6,628 bases of DNA from Pseudomonadota bacterium. GTDB taxonomy: Bacteria > Pseudomonadota > Gammaproteobacteria > Burkholderiales > Burkholderiaceae_B. Below are positions 1 to 5,875 of this stretch, piece by piece. Position 1 is the stretch's first letter; each line of letters begins with the position of its first letter. The DNA lies in NCBI GenBank assembly GCA_021793095.1, contig JAJYTK010000058.1:1-6628 (forward strand), read 5' to 3'. Position numbers and translations under genes: made by a program. The notes beneath the pieces are model-generated. The model saw only the letters and a list, made by a program, of their open reading frames with translations. It did not search any database and was not told the origin of the DNA.

Positions 1-1
1 T

Positions 2-286
2 GTAGAGGCGGTGACAGGCAAGACCGAGATTTGGTTTGATGGGGGCATCCGCAGTGGTCAAGATGTGCTGCGTGCGTTAGCTTTAGGTGCCCAGTCCACA
101 ATGATAGGGCGCGCATTTTTATATGCTTTGGGCGCGGCGGGTGAGGCAGGGGTTGAGCGCGCACTAGAGCTTATTCAAAATGAACTCAGCGTGACCATGG
201 GCCTGTGTGGGATTCGTTCTATCGAGGAGATCTCTCGCGATATATTGCTTAATCCCAATTGCTTTGCGCAGGATTTCGAGTCTTAG
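2..286 (+). CDS. FMN-dependent alpha-hydroxy-acid dehydrogenase/oxidase, C-terminal fragment (5' end outside window)
   Basis: This is the last 94 codons of an enzyme that oxidises a 2-hydroxy acid such as lactate or glycolate to the 2-keto acid using bound FMN. The frame is open to the left edge, so the GTG at 11 is an internal valine and not a start. Seen in the sequence: the FMN-phosphate loop DGGIRSGQDVLRALALGA from position 38, then IGRAFLYALGAAGEAGV from 104, then ELSVTMGLCG. This order is the typical C-terminal end of the TIM barrel in the LldD/glycolate oxidase family, whose members are usually about 350-400 residues, so roughly three quarters of the gene is missing. It ends with TAG at 284-286 and is followed by a strong terminator. 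The exact substrate cannot be told from this part; lactate is a common one in the family. Confidence 0.93.
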   Translation, partial: VEAVTGKTEIWFDGGIRSGQDVLRALALGAQSTMIGRAFLYALGAAGEAGVERALELIQNELSVTMGLCGIRSIEEISRDILLNPNCFAQDFES

Positions 287-288
287 CG

Positions 289-330
289 AGCGTTTGAATA
301 GATACAAGAGAGCGCTTGAATCGATACGAA
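289..330. repeat. Two-copy degenerate direct repeat, 22-base period
   Basis: Positions 289-307 (AGCGTTTGAATAGATACAA) and 311-329 (AGCGCTTGAATCGATACGA) match at 16 of 19 bases and are offset by 22 bases. The copies lie directly after the stop codon of the hydroxy-acid dehydrogenase gene and before the terminator. A further AGCGCTT occurs at 344-350. No function is evident. It may be a small local duplication. Confidence 0.5.
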
Positions 331-350
331 TCGGTGCAATTAAAGCGCTT

Positions 351-382
351 AAAAAAGCCAGGTCATGTTACCTGGCTTTTTT
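351..382. terminator. Bidirectional Rho-independent terminator between convergent genes
   Basis: A perfect 13-bp inverted repeat pairs 351-363 (AAAAAAGCCAGGT) with 370-382 (ACCTGGCTTTTTT) around the 6-base loop CATGTT. The GC-rich core GCCAGG/CCTGGC sits next to a T-run on the plus strand (377-383) and, through the A-run at 351-356, a U-run on the minus transcript. It therefore should stop both the plus-strand dehydrogenase transcript, whose stop codon ends 64 bases before it, and the minus-strand flavoenzyme transcript, whose stop is about 20 bases away. Confidence 0.93.
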
Positions 383-401
383 TGTATTAGGTGGTGTGGT
401 T

Positions 402-1469
402 TTACTGGCTTGCCGCCCGAAGCTCACGGGTCAAGAGTTGCATCAGCTGGCGCGCGGGCAGATGTCGTGCCTCGTGAACGCGAGTCCCTGCCCAGTACGA
501 GCCACAGTCAAATGAGTGGTCCTGAGTCGGATGGTTTTTGACGGCTTGTTGCAGCTTTTTAGTGCTGTCATAGGGCAGCGGGTAATCGGGGGGTGTAGGT
601 GCTGATGGGCGCTCGGTATAACGGATGTAGTCATTGATGATGCCCCGTGCAGGCCGTCCAGACAGGGTGCGGGTCAGCGTGGTTTTGGCGGCAGGGTGGC
701 GCATGTAGGCACGGTAGGTGGCGTTGGCTGCTGACTCTGGGCAGGCGACAAAGGCGGTCCCCAGTTGCGCAGCGCTGGCCCCGAGCTGTCGCGCCTGATG
801 GATATGAGCGCCTGTCATGATGCCGCCGGCAGCAATCAGTGGTAAATCGGTATGTGCTTTGATTTTTGGCAGTAATTCAAAGGTGCTCAGTGCCTCGTCG
901 GGCCCGTTTGGGTCAAAGACACCGCGATGCCCACCCGCCTCAATGCCTTGGACGACAATCCCATCGATGCCGGCTTGTTCAATTTGTTGGGCCTCTTTGA
1001 CGCTGGTGGCGCTGGCCAATGTCACGATGCCCGCTGCCTGCAAAAGAGCAAGCTGTTGTGACTTTGGCAGGCCAAAATGAAAGCTCACGACACGAGGGCG
1101 CGTCAACAGTAATACGCGTAGTAGCTCATCGTCATTTAAAAAGCTGCGGTACAGATCGTTGAGCTGCGTTGGCCGAGGCTGCGAAAAACGCTCAAATAAA
1201 GGCGCAATATAATTCAGCCATTGTTGCTCCTGGCTACGACGCAGGGTGGGCGGCTCATGGCAAAACACATTGACATTGAAAGGGCGATTGGTCAGCCGCT
1301 GAGTGGCTCGAATCATTTGTAGGGCTTGTGGTGGGGTGACGGATGCCAGGCCCAACCCGCCCAGACCGCCCGCATTAGAGACAGCGGCCGCCAAGGCGGG
1401 GGTCGCAACACCGGCCATTGGTGCCTGAAAAATGGGATAGGGAATACCTAGTGCGTCTAGCAAATTCAT
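402..1469 (-). CDS. Nitronate monooxygenase-like (2-nitropropane dioxygenase family) flavoprotein
   Basis: A 355-residue TIM-barrel flavoenzyme expected to bind FMN and oxidise alkyl nitronates such as propionate 3-nitronate to a carbonyl compound and nitrite, a detoxification role in the cytoplasm. Seen in order: QAPMAG with ATPALAAAVSNAGGLGGLG (residues 15-40), NVNVFCH (65-71), VSFHFGLP (128-135), VVQGIEAGGHRG (172-183) with His181 at the position of the catalytic histidine of class I enzymes, PLIAAGGI (210-217), QLGTAF (235-240) and GRPARG (271-276). Length and motifs fit class I enzymes. The start at 1469 is chosen because GAGGG sits 4 bases upstream and the conserved barrel begins at once; a longer frame to 1520 exists but would overlap the upstream gene by 44 bases. 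The gene follows the DUF423 gene with a 7-base gap, so translational coupling is likely. The exact substrate is not proven; related family members include enoyl reductases. Confidence 0.88.
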   Translation of the reverse strand: MNLLDALGIPYPIFQAPMAGVATPALAAAVSNAGGLGGLGLASVTPPQALQMIRATQRLTNRPFNVNVFCHEPPTLRRSQEQQWLNYIAPLFERFSQPRPTQLNDLYRSFLNDDELLRVLLLTRPRVVSFHFGLPKSQQLALLQAAGIVTLASATSVKEAQQIEQAGIDGIVVQGIEAGGHRGVFDPNGPDEALSTFELLPKIKAHTDLPLIAAGGIMTGAHIHQARQLGASAAQLGTAFVACPESAANATYRAYMRHPAAKTTLTRTLSGRPARGIINDYIRYTERPSAPTPPDYPLPYDSTKKLQQAVKNHPTQDHSFDCGSYWAGTRVHEARHLPARQLMQLLTRELRAASQ

Positions 1470-1473
1470 AACA

Positions 1474-1478
1474 CCCTC
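1474..1478 (-). promoter_or_regulatory. Shine-Dalgarno site of the nitronate monooxygenase gene, overlapping the upstream stop codon
   Basis: Read on the minus strand, ATGAGGGTGTTATG contains the TGA stop of the DUF423 gene (1479-1477), the ribosome site GAGGG (1478-1474) and the ATG at 1469, with a 4-base spacer. The ribosome site overlaps the stop, which fixes the start at 1469 and implies coupled translation. Confidence 0.75.
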
Positions 1479-1875
1479 ATGTATTTGATTGGCGGCCTTT
1501 TTGTATTGCACCGACGGCAATAATGATCCATCCCAGCACCATCAGTATGCCCCCCACAGGGGTGAGCATTGTGAGCCATCCTTGTTGAGTGAACACAAAC
1601 AAATAGAGACTGCCCGAGAAAAATACCGAGCCGATAAAGAGCGCACTAAAACCGAGGTTTTGCCAGCGCTGAATAATATATTGGCGGCCCGCAACGATAC
1701 CTAATATACCTGCCCCATGGATCAATTGATAAAGTACCGCGGTATGCCAAATGGGTAATAATGTGCGCGGTGCAAAGCTATCTAAGACGTGAGAGCCAAA
1801 TGCCCCTGCTGTGACGGCGATTGCCAGTAACACGGCACCACAAGCCAGCTGATAGGAAGGTACTTTTTGCTGCAT
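1477..1875 (-). CDS. DUF423 family small inner-membrane protein
   Basis: A 132-residue protein with four likely membrane helices at about residues 8-28, 44-63, 73-94 and 101-124, ending in a short basic tail. The family signature is clear: GAFGSH at 24-29, HTAVLYQLIHG at 44-54, FSGSLYLF at 86-93, and TPVGGILMVLGW at 105-116. These match the DUF423 family, which includes Escherichia coli YgdD, in both order and length. The molecular function of the family is unknown to me. The ATG at 1875-1873 has AAGGGG at 1886-1881 upstream with a 5-base spacer. It is the first gene of a minus-strand pair with the nitronate monooxygenase, and its promoter must lie in the divergent gap shared with the nuclease gene. 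Whether the two proteins act together is not indicated by the sequence. Confidence 0.9.
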   Translation of the reverse strand: MQQKVPSYQLACGAVLLAIAVTAGAFGSHVLDSFAPRTLLPIWHTAVLYQLIHGAGILGIVAGRQYIIQRWQNLGFSALFIGSVFFSGSLYLFVFTQQGWLTMLTPVGGILMVLGWIIIAVGAIQKGRQSNT

Positions 1876-1886
1876 TGCTACCCCTT

Positions 1887-1916
1887 TTGATGTGCAAATA
1901 CCGCATAGTGTATCTT
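1887..1916 (+). promoter_or_regulatory. Possible sigma-70 type promoter for the nuclease-transporter operon
   Basis: TTGATG at 1887-1892 and TATCTT at 1911-1916 each match 4 of 6 consensus bases with an 18-base spacer, which would place the transcript start near 1922-1924, about 70 bases before the nuclease ATG. The 116-base gap 1876-1991 separates divergent genes and must hold promoters for both. I saw no convincing minus-strand promoter; TAAGAT and TACACT occur as weak -10 candidates. The match is weak and the call is tentative. Confidence 0.3.
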
Positions 1917-1924
1917 AATTTGCA
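1893..1924. repeat. 7-bp inverted repeat in the divergent promoter region
   Basis: TGCAAAT at 1893-1899 and ATTTGCA at 1918-1924 are perfect inverted copies with an 18-base gap, so the half-site centres are 25 bases apart. They flank the candidate -10 element at 1911-1916. The arrangement could be a regulator-binding site acting on both directions. It lacks the GC-rich stem and T-run of a terminator. A regulator cannot be named. Confidence 0.4.
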
Positions 1925-1991
1925 TTCTCTCTGTGTGCTAGCATTAATAGGCATTTGTCCATGATGGCTTTTTGGTTATGAGGGTTTAACG

Positions 1992-2666
1992 ATGCGTCAA
2001 CAAAAACCCGCGATGGCTGCGCGGAAACGCCGAGTTTCGATTTTGGTGGCTTTCTTTTTTCTGGCGTTTGTGGTGGTTAATGTAGTTGATTTTGTAAATG
2101 ATCATCTTTTACCGGCTTCTAACGCTCAAGAAACAGAGGCCATGCTGGCCGCCCAGGATGGGGAGCAATACATTTTAACGGGTCGCGTGGTGCGGATTGC
2201 CGATGGAGATACCTTTACATTGCGGGTAGGCGATCAAAATAGTTCTATTCGCGTGGCCAGTATCGATGCCCCCGAAACCCAGGGCAAAGATCGACCTGGA
2301 CAGCCTTTTGCCCAGGCCTCTCGTCGTAAACTTGAGTCACTCATTGCTAATAAAACCCTAGACTTGCTCTGCTATGAGCAGGACCACTATGGCCGACATG
2401 TGTGTGATGTGCCATTAGAATGTAACGCGAGCACAGCTTGTAAACCCGAAAAAGAGGGGGAGACCACCACAGCGAGTCGGGTTTTAGTAAAATCAGGCCT
2501 TGCTTGGGCAAATGAGGAAAAACAGGGCAAGTTTTTGCGTGATTTAAGTTTACGTGCGATGGAGAAAAAAGCTCGAGAAGAACAATTGGGGCTCTGGCAG
2601 GATAAAAATCCCATCGAGCCATGGGCATGGCGTTATCACTGCTGGCGACAACAACAATGCGATTAA
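1992..2666 (+). CDS. Thermonuclease (SNase-like) family nuclease with N-terminal membrane anchor or signal
   Basis: A 224-residue nuclease of the staphylococcal nuclease fold, expected to hydrolyse DNA and/or RNA phosphodiester bonds with calcium. After a basic N-terminus (RKRR, 11-14) comes a hydrophobic helix at about 15-32, a membrane anchor or uncleaved signal that places the catalytic domain in the periplasm. Core motifs follow: VVRIADGDTFTL (66-77), IRVASIDAPET (86-96) and YGR (133-135). By alignment with S. aureus nuclease, metal ligands D21 and D40 correspond to D73 and D92, and the catalytic R35, E43 and R87 to R87, E95 and R135; all are present. The C-terminal helix region ends in EEQLGLW and a Trp-rich tail. 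An insertion after the YGR loop (about 141-160) carries two of six cysteines. GAGGG at 1980-1984, 7 bases before the ATG, supports this start; ATG at 2013 is an alternative. It heads the plus-strand operon. Confidence 0.9.
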   Translation: MRQQKPAMAARKRRVSILVAFFFLAFVVVNVVDFVNDHLLPASNAQETEAMLAAQDGEQYILTGRVVRIADGDTFTLRVGDQNSSIRVASIDAPETQGKDRPGQPFAQASRRKLESLIANKTLDLLCYEQDHYGRHVCDVPLECNASTACKPEKEGETTTASRVLVKSGLAWANEEKQGKFLRDLSLRAMEKKAREEQLGLWQDKNPIEPWAWRYHCWRQQQCD

Positions 2667-2673
2667 TAACAAC

Positions 2674-2677
2674 GAGG
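2674..2677 (+). promoter_or_regulatory. Ribosome-binding site candidate deciding between two starts of the substrate-binding protein
   Basis: GAGG at 2674-2677 is 6 bases before a GTG at 2684 but 15 bases before the ATG at 2693. A weaker AAAGAG at 2679-2684 is 8 bases before the ATG. Both starts are in frame and give a lipoprotein signal, with the lipidated cysteine at residue 19 (GTG) or 16 (ATG). The sequence does not settle the choice. Confidence 0.45.
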
Positions 2678-2692
2678 CAAAGAGTGACCGCG

Positions 2693-4888
2693 ATGAGACT
2701 GTTTTTGGGGTTGTTATTGGTCTGGGTAATAGCCGGTTGTGGTCAAGAGGCGGTTAACCGTCCTTATACCCTACAGGATGCACAGAGCAATACACTATTT
2801 ACTGCGTTTACTCAGCGCTCTCCCAAGTATTTGGATCCGGCCCGTTCGTATTCTACCGACGAGACGCCGTTTACTTATTCTATTTACGAGCCCCTTTATA
2901 GCTATCATTACTTAAAGCGTCCTTACGAGCTCATCCCGCGGGCCGCCCAAGAGGTGGTCGAGCCTTATTTCCTAGACGAGCAAGGGCGTTTGTTGCCACA
3001 GGATGCGCCGGGCGAGTTGGTGGCTGAAAGCGTCTATCAGATACAACTCAAGCCTGATATTTTGTATCAACCGCATCCGGCATTTGCCAAAGATGAGGCG
3101 GGCAATTATCGCTATTATCCCATCGACCCAGCGGATCTTGATGGAGTGTATGGGATCCCAGCCTTTGAGCATCACGATACGCGGGCATTGACTGCCGAGG
3201 ATTATGTCTATGGTTTTAAACGCTTGGCGAGTCCTCGGGTGGTGTCACCTATCTACGAGCTATTTTCCAAACACATCATCGGCTTAGAAGAGTTTTCCGA
3301 GGCGGCGCGTGCCGCCAATGATGAAATACCCGCTGAGGAGTGGTTGGATTTACGAGAGATCCCGCTACAGGGCGTAGAGGCGGTGGACGAGCATACTTTA
3401 CGTTTTAGGGTCAAGGGTAAGTATCCACAGTTTTCGTATTGGCTGGCCATGACTTTTGCTGCGCCTATCCCTTGGGAGGCGGATCGTTTTTATCACCAAC
3501 CCAATATGGCGCAACACAATCTGAGCCTCAATCAGTGGCCGGTCGGTACGGGGCCCTACATGCTGACAGATTCGATTACTAATCGCCGCCATGTGCTCAG
3601 TCGCAATCCCAACTTCCGTGGCGAACCCTATCCTTGTGAGGGGGAAGAGGGGGATAAAGAGGCAGGTCTGCTCGAGGATTGTGGTCAGATGATGCCGTTT
3701 ATCGATCGCATCGTTTTTCAGTTAGAAAAAGAAAATGTCCCACTATTGGGCAAGTTTTTGCAGGGTTACTATGACATTCCCCAGGTAGAACGAGGTGAGT
3801 ATGGGGTGTCGATGACGGTGGCTGCCGATGATTCACCTGATAAGGCGGCACTGTACCAAGAGCGAGGGATTCAACTCCATACTCAGCCTGAGGCGCAGTT
3901 GTTTTATTTTGGGTTTAATTGGCTGGATCCGGTGGTCGGCAAGGGCGATACTCCCGAGCAAGAGGAAAAAAACCGTTATTTACGCCAAGCATTGAGTATT
4001 GCTTTTGATTGGGAGCAGTACGTGGCCATTTTCCATGATGATCAAGGTTCGGTGGGTCAGGGGCCTTTGCCCCCTGGAGTGTACGGTTATGTTGCGCCTC
4101 CAGAGGGGATCAATCCGGTGGTTTATGAGACGGTAGAGGGGCAAGTGCAACGTCGTTCTCTGGATGAGGCCAAAGAATTATTGGCCAAGGCTGGCTACCC
4201 AGATGGACGACACGCTGAGACGGGCGAGCCTTTGATTTTGTATTTTGATTCTGCCGGTGGGATGGGGGCCAGCGCCACCTTAGATTGGATGCGGCGTCAA
4301 CTAGAGCAGTTAGGGATTCAACTCGAGATTCGAGCGACAGACTACAACCGCTTTCAAGAAAAAATGCAGCGGGGTGTGGCACAGATGTTCATGTGGGGCT
4401 GGGTCGCTGATTATCCCGATGCTGAAAACTTTTTGTTCCTACTTTACGGGCCGCATGCGCGGGCCCAAGGGGGCGGAGAGAATGCAGCCAACTATCAAAA
4501 CGACGAATATGATGCCTTATTTGAGCAGATGCGGTATTTGGATGATGGGCCAGAGAAGCAGGCCATCATCAATGAAATGGTACGTATTGTTCAAGAGGAT
4601 GCCCCCTGGATGTTTGGCTTTACGCCTTATTCCGGCGGAGCCTATCAGCATTGGGTGAAAAATGCCAAGCCCTCTCAGATGGTGCGCGATACCCTGCAGT
4701 ACATGCGCCTAGATACTGAGGCGCGTACACAGAGCCAGGCACAATGGAATCAGCCACTGTGGTGGCCGCTGTGGGTGCTGATTGCCTTGGTGGTTTTGGT
4801 AGGAGGCTATCTGATGCGGGTTTGGCAGGCCAAGAATCAACAACGAATCCGTACGCAGCCTGATTCCGATGGAGGGCCGCATGCTTAG
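2693..4888 (+). CDS. ABC transporter substrate-binding lipoprotein, family 5 (peptide class), with C-terminal membrane helix
   Basis: A 731-residue extracytoplasmic solute-binding protein of the SBP_bac_5 class, which delivers di-/oligopeptides or similar solutes to a DppBC/OppBC-type importer. It begins with a short signal ending in the lipobox IAGC (Cys16). Family marks seen: the N-terminal stretch with YLDPARSYSTDE (46-57) and YEPLYSY (65-71), VGTGPYML (284-291) followed by SRNPNFRGEPY (303-313), LRQALSIAFDW (430-440), LDEAKELLAKAGYPDG (490-505), and MFMWGWVADYPDAENFLFLL (565-584). At over 700 residues it is longer than the usual 500-600; part of the excess lies in acidic insertions, one with Cys315 and Cys330 that could form a disulfide. 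Unusually, residues about 688-709 form a hydrophobic helix followed by a basic tail, predicting a second anchor in the inner membrane. It starts 26 bases after the nuclease stop (17 if GTG at 2684 is used) and overlaps the permease gene by 8 bases. The ligand is unknown. Confidence 0.93.
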   Translation: MRLFLGLLLVWVIAGCGQEAVNRPYTLQDAQSNTLFTAFTQRSPKYLDPARSYSTDETPFTYSIYEPLYSYHYLKRPYELIPRAAQEVVEPYFLDEQGRLLPQDAPGELVAESVYQIQLKPDILYQPHPAFAKDEAGNYRYYPIDPADLDGVYGIPAFEHHDTRALTAEDYVYGFKRLASPRVVSPIYELFSKHIIGLEEFSEAARAANDEIPAEEWLDLREIPLQGVEAVDEHTLRFRVKGKYPQFSYWLAMTFAAPIPWEADRFYHQPNMAQHNLSLNQWPVGTGPYMLTDSITNRRHVLSRNPNFRGEPYPCEGEEGDKEAGLLEDCGQMMPFIDRIVFQLEKENVPLLGKFLQGYYDIPQVERGEYGVSMTVAADDSPDKAALYQERGIQLHTQPEAQLFYFGFNWLDPVVGKGDTPEQEEKNRYLRQALSIAFDWEQYVAIFHDDQGSVGQGPLPPGVYGYVAPPEGINPVVYETVEGQVQRRSLDEAKELLAKAGYPDGRHAETGEPLILYFDSAGGMGASATLDWMRRQLEQLGIQLEIRATDYNRFQEKMQRGVAQMFMWGWVADYPDAENFLFLLYGPHARAQGGGENAANYQNDEYDALFEQMRYLDDGPEKQAIINEMVRIVQEDAPWMFGFTPYSGGAYQHWVKNAKPSQMVRDTLQYMRLDTEARTQSQAQWNQPLWWPLWVLIALVVLVGGYLMRVWQAKNQQRIRTQPDSDGGPHA
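4871..4875 (+). promoter_or_regulatory. Shine-Dalgarno site fixing the start of the first permease
   Basis: GGAGG (4871-4875, extended to GGAGGG at 4876) lies inside the end of the binding-protein gene and 5 bases before the ATG at 4881. The in-frame ATG at 4869 overlaps this site and has no good ribosome site of its own, so 4881 is preferred. The ATG at 4881 overlaps the binding-protein stop at 4886-4888. Confidence 0.75.
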
Positions 4889-5858
4889 GTATTTACTGCG
4901 TCGCGTTATTTATGCCGTGTTCATTTTGTTGGGGGTGAATCTCATCACCTTTGTGCTTTTCTTTGCCGTCAACACCCCGGATGATATGGCACGTCTATCG
5001 ATTGGAGGGCAACGTGTTAGCCAAGAGGCAATAGAGCAATGGAAACGCGAGCACGGCTATGACAAGCCTTTGTTTTATAACGCGGCAGAAAGAGGCCTTC
5101 AAAAGGTGCAAAAAACCATCTTCTATGAACGTTCTGTGCCCTTGCTGCGGTTTGATTTTGGGTTTTCAGATGATGGGCACGATATTAGCCAGCAGATAAA
5201 AGAGCGCATGGGGCCAAGTCTTGCTTTGGCCATACCGACCTTTTTGCTGGGGATTTGGATTTCTATCAGTTTTGCCTTGTTATTGACCTTTTTCCGCTAT
5301 ACCCGTTTTGATTTTTATGGGGTGGTGGTTTGTGTGGTCCTGTTATCCATTTCTAGTTTGTTTTATATCATTGCCGGGCAATGGTTATTTGCCAAGGTAT
5401 TGAGCTGGGTGCCCTATTCAGGCTGGAGTGAAGGGATGGATACCCTGCGTTTTCTAATTTTGCCTGTGGCGGTTGGGATTTTGTCTCGATTGGGGGCCGA
5501 GGCGCGCTTTTTTCGCAGTTTATTTCTCGAAGAGGCTGCCAAGGACTATATCCGTACGGCTCGAGCAAAAGGCCTGAGCGAGTTTGTCGTGTTGTATCGT
5601 CATTTGCTGCGTAATGCCTTGTTACCTATTTTAACGGGGGCGGTGACGGCCATACCACTACTGTTCATGGGCAGTCTCATTTCTGAATCGTTTTTTGGTA
5701 TTCCAGGGCTGGGCAGCTACACCATCGAGGCCATTAATGCTCAGGATCTATCCATTGTGCGCGCTATGGTGTTCTTGGGCTCTGCCTTGTATATCATTGG
5801 TTTGATGCTGGCAGATATTTCTTATACTTTGGTCGACCCACGGGTCCGATTCAATTAA
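4881..5858 (+). CDS. ABC transporter permease, DppB/OppB/YejB type
   Basis: A 325-residue inner-membrane permease, one half of the translocation channel of a peptide-class importer. Residues 1-30 (MLRYLLRRVIYAVFILLGVN and onward) are the classic cytoplasmic basic start plus first helix. A periplasmic loop runs to about 110, then helices at about 113-135, 146-167, 190-206, 248-268 and 296-317. The ATPase-contacting EAA loop is EEAAKDYIRTARAKGLSEF (217-235). ESFFGIPGLG (269-278) and the C-terminal YTLVDPRVRFN (315-325) are standard for DppB-like proteins. Length is normal. The gene overlaps the binding-protein gene by 8 bases and is followed after 17 bases by the second permease, so all three should be made together. 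Substrate specificity cannot be read from the permease. Confidence 0.95.
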   Translation: MLRYLLRRVIYAVFILLGVNLITFVLFFAVNTPDDMARLSIGGQRVSQEAIEQWKREHGYDKPLFYNAAERGLQKVQKTIFYERSVPLLRFDFGFSDDGHDISQQIKERMGPSLALAIPTFLLGIWISISFALLLTFFRYTRFDFYGVVVCVVLLSISSLFYIIAGQWLFAKVLSWVPYSGWSEGMDTLRFLILPVAVGILSRLGAEARFFRSLFLEEAAKDYIRTARAKGLSEFVVLYRHLLRNALLPILTGAVTAIPLLFMGSLISESFFGIPGLGSYTIEAINAQDLSIVRAMVFLGSALYIIGLMLADISYTLVDPRVRFN

Positions 5859-5875
5859 GGATGGCAGAGAAAACT

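Noticed and set aside
207..515. Plus-strand open frame spanning the end of the dehydrogenase gene, the terminator and the end of the flavoenzyme gene
   Set aside because: It reads through a strong terminator hairpin and through two real genes in other frames, and shows no family motif.
817..1080. Plus-strand open frame of 87 codons inside the flavoenzyme gene
   Set aside because: It is antisense to a well-supported coding region, has no recognisable motif and is explained as a shadow frame.
1470..1520. Longer start for the nitronate monooxygenase at 1520
   Set aside because: It overlaps the DUF423 gene, adds a non-conserved N-terminus, and the ATG at 1469 has its own ribosome site at a proper spacing.
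2621..2692. Longer start for the binding protein at ATG 2621
   Set aside because: It would overlap the nuclease gene by 46 bases and push the lipobox signal to an internal position; starts at 2684 or 2693 give a normal lipoprotein signal.
4869..4880. ATG at 4869 as start of the first permease
   Set aside because: It overlaps the GGAGG ribosome site that serves the ATG at 4881; the family N-terminus MLRYLLRR starts at 4881.
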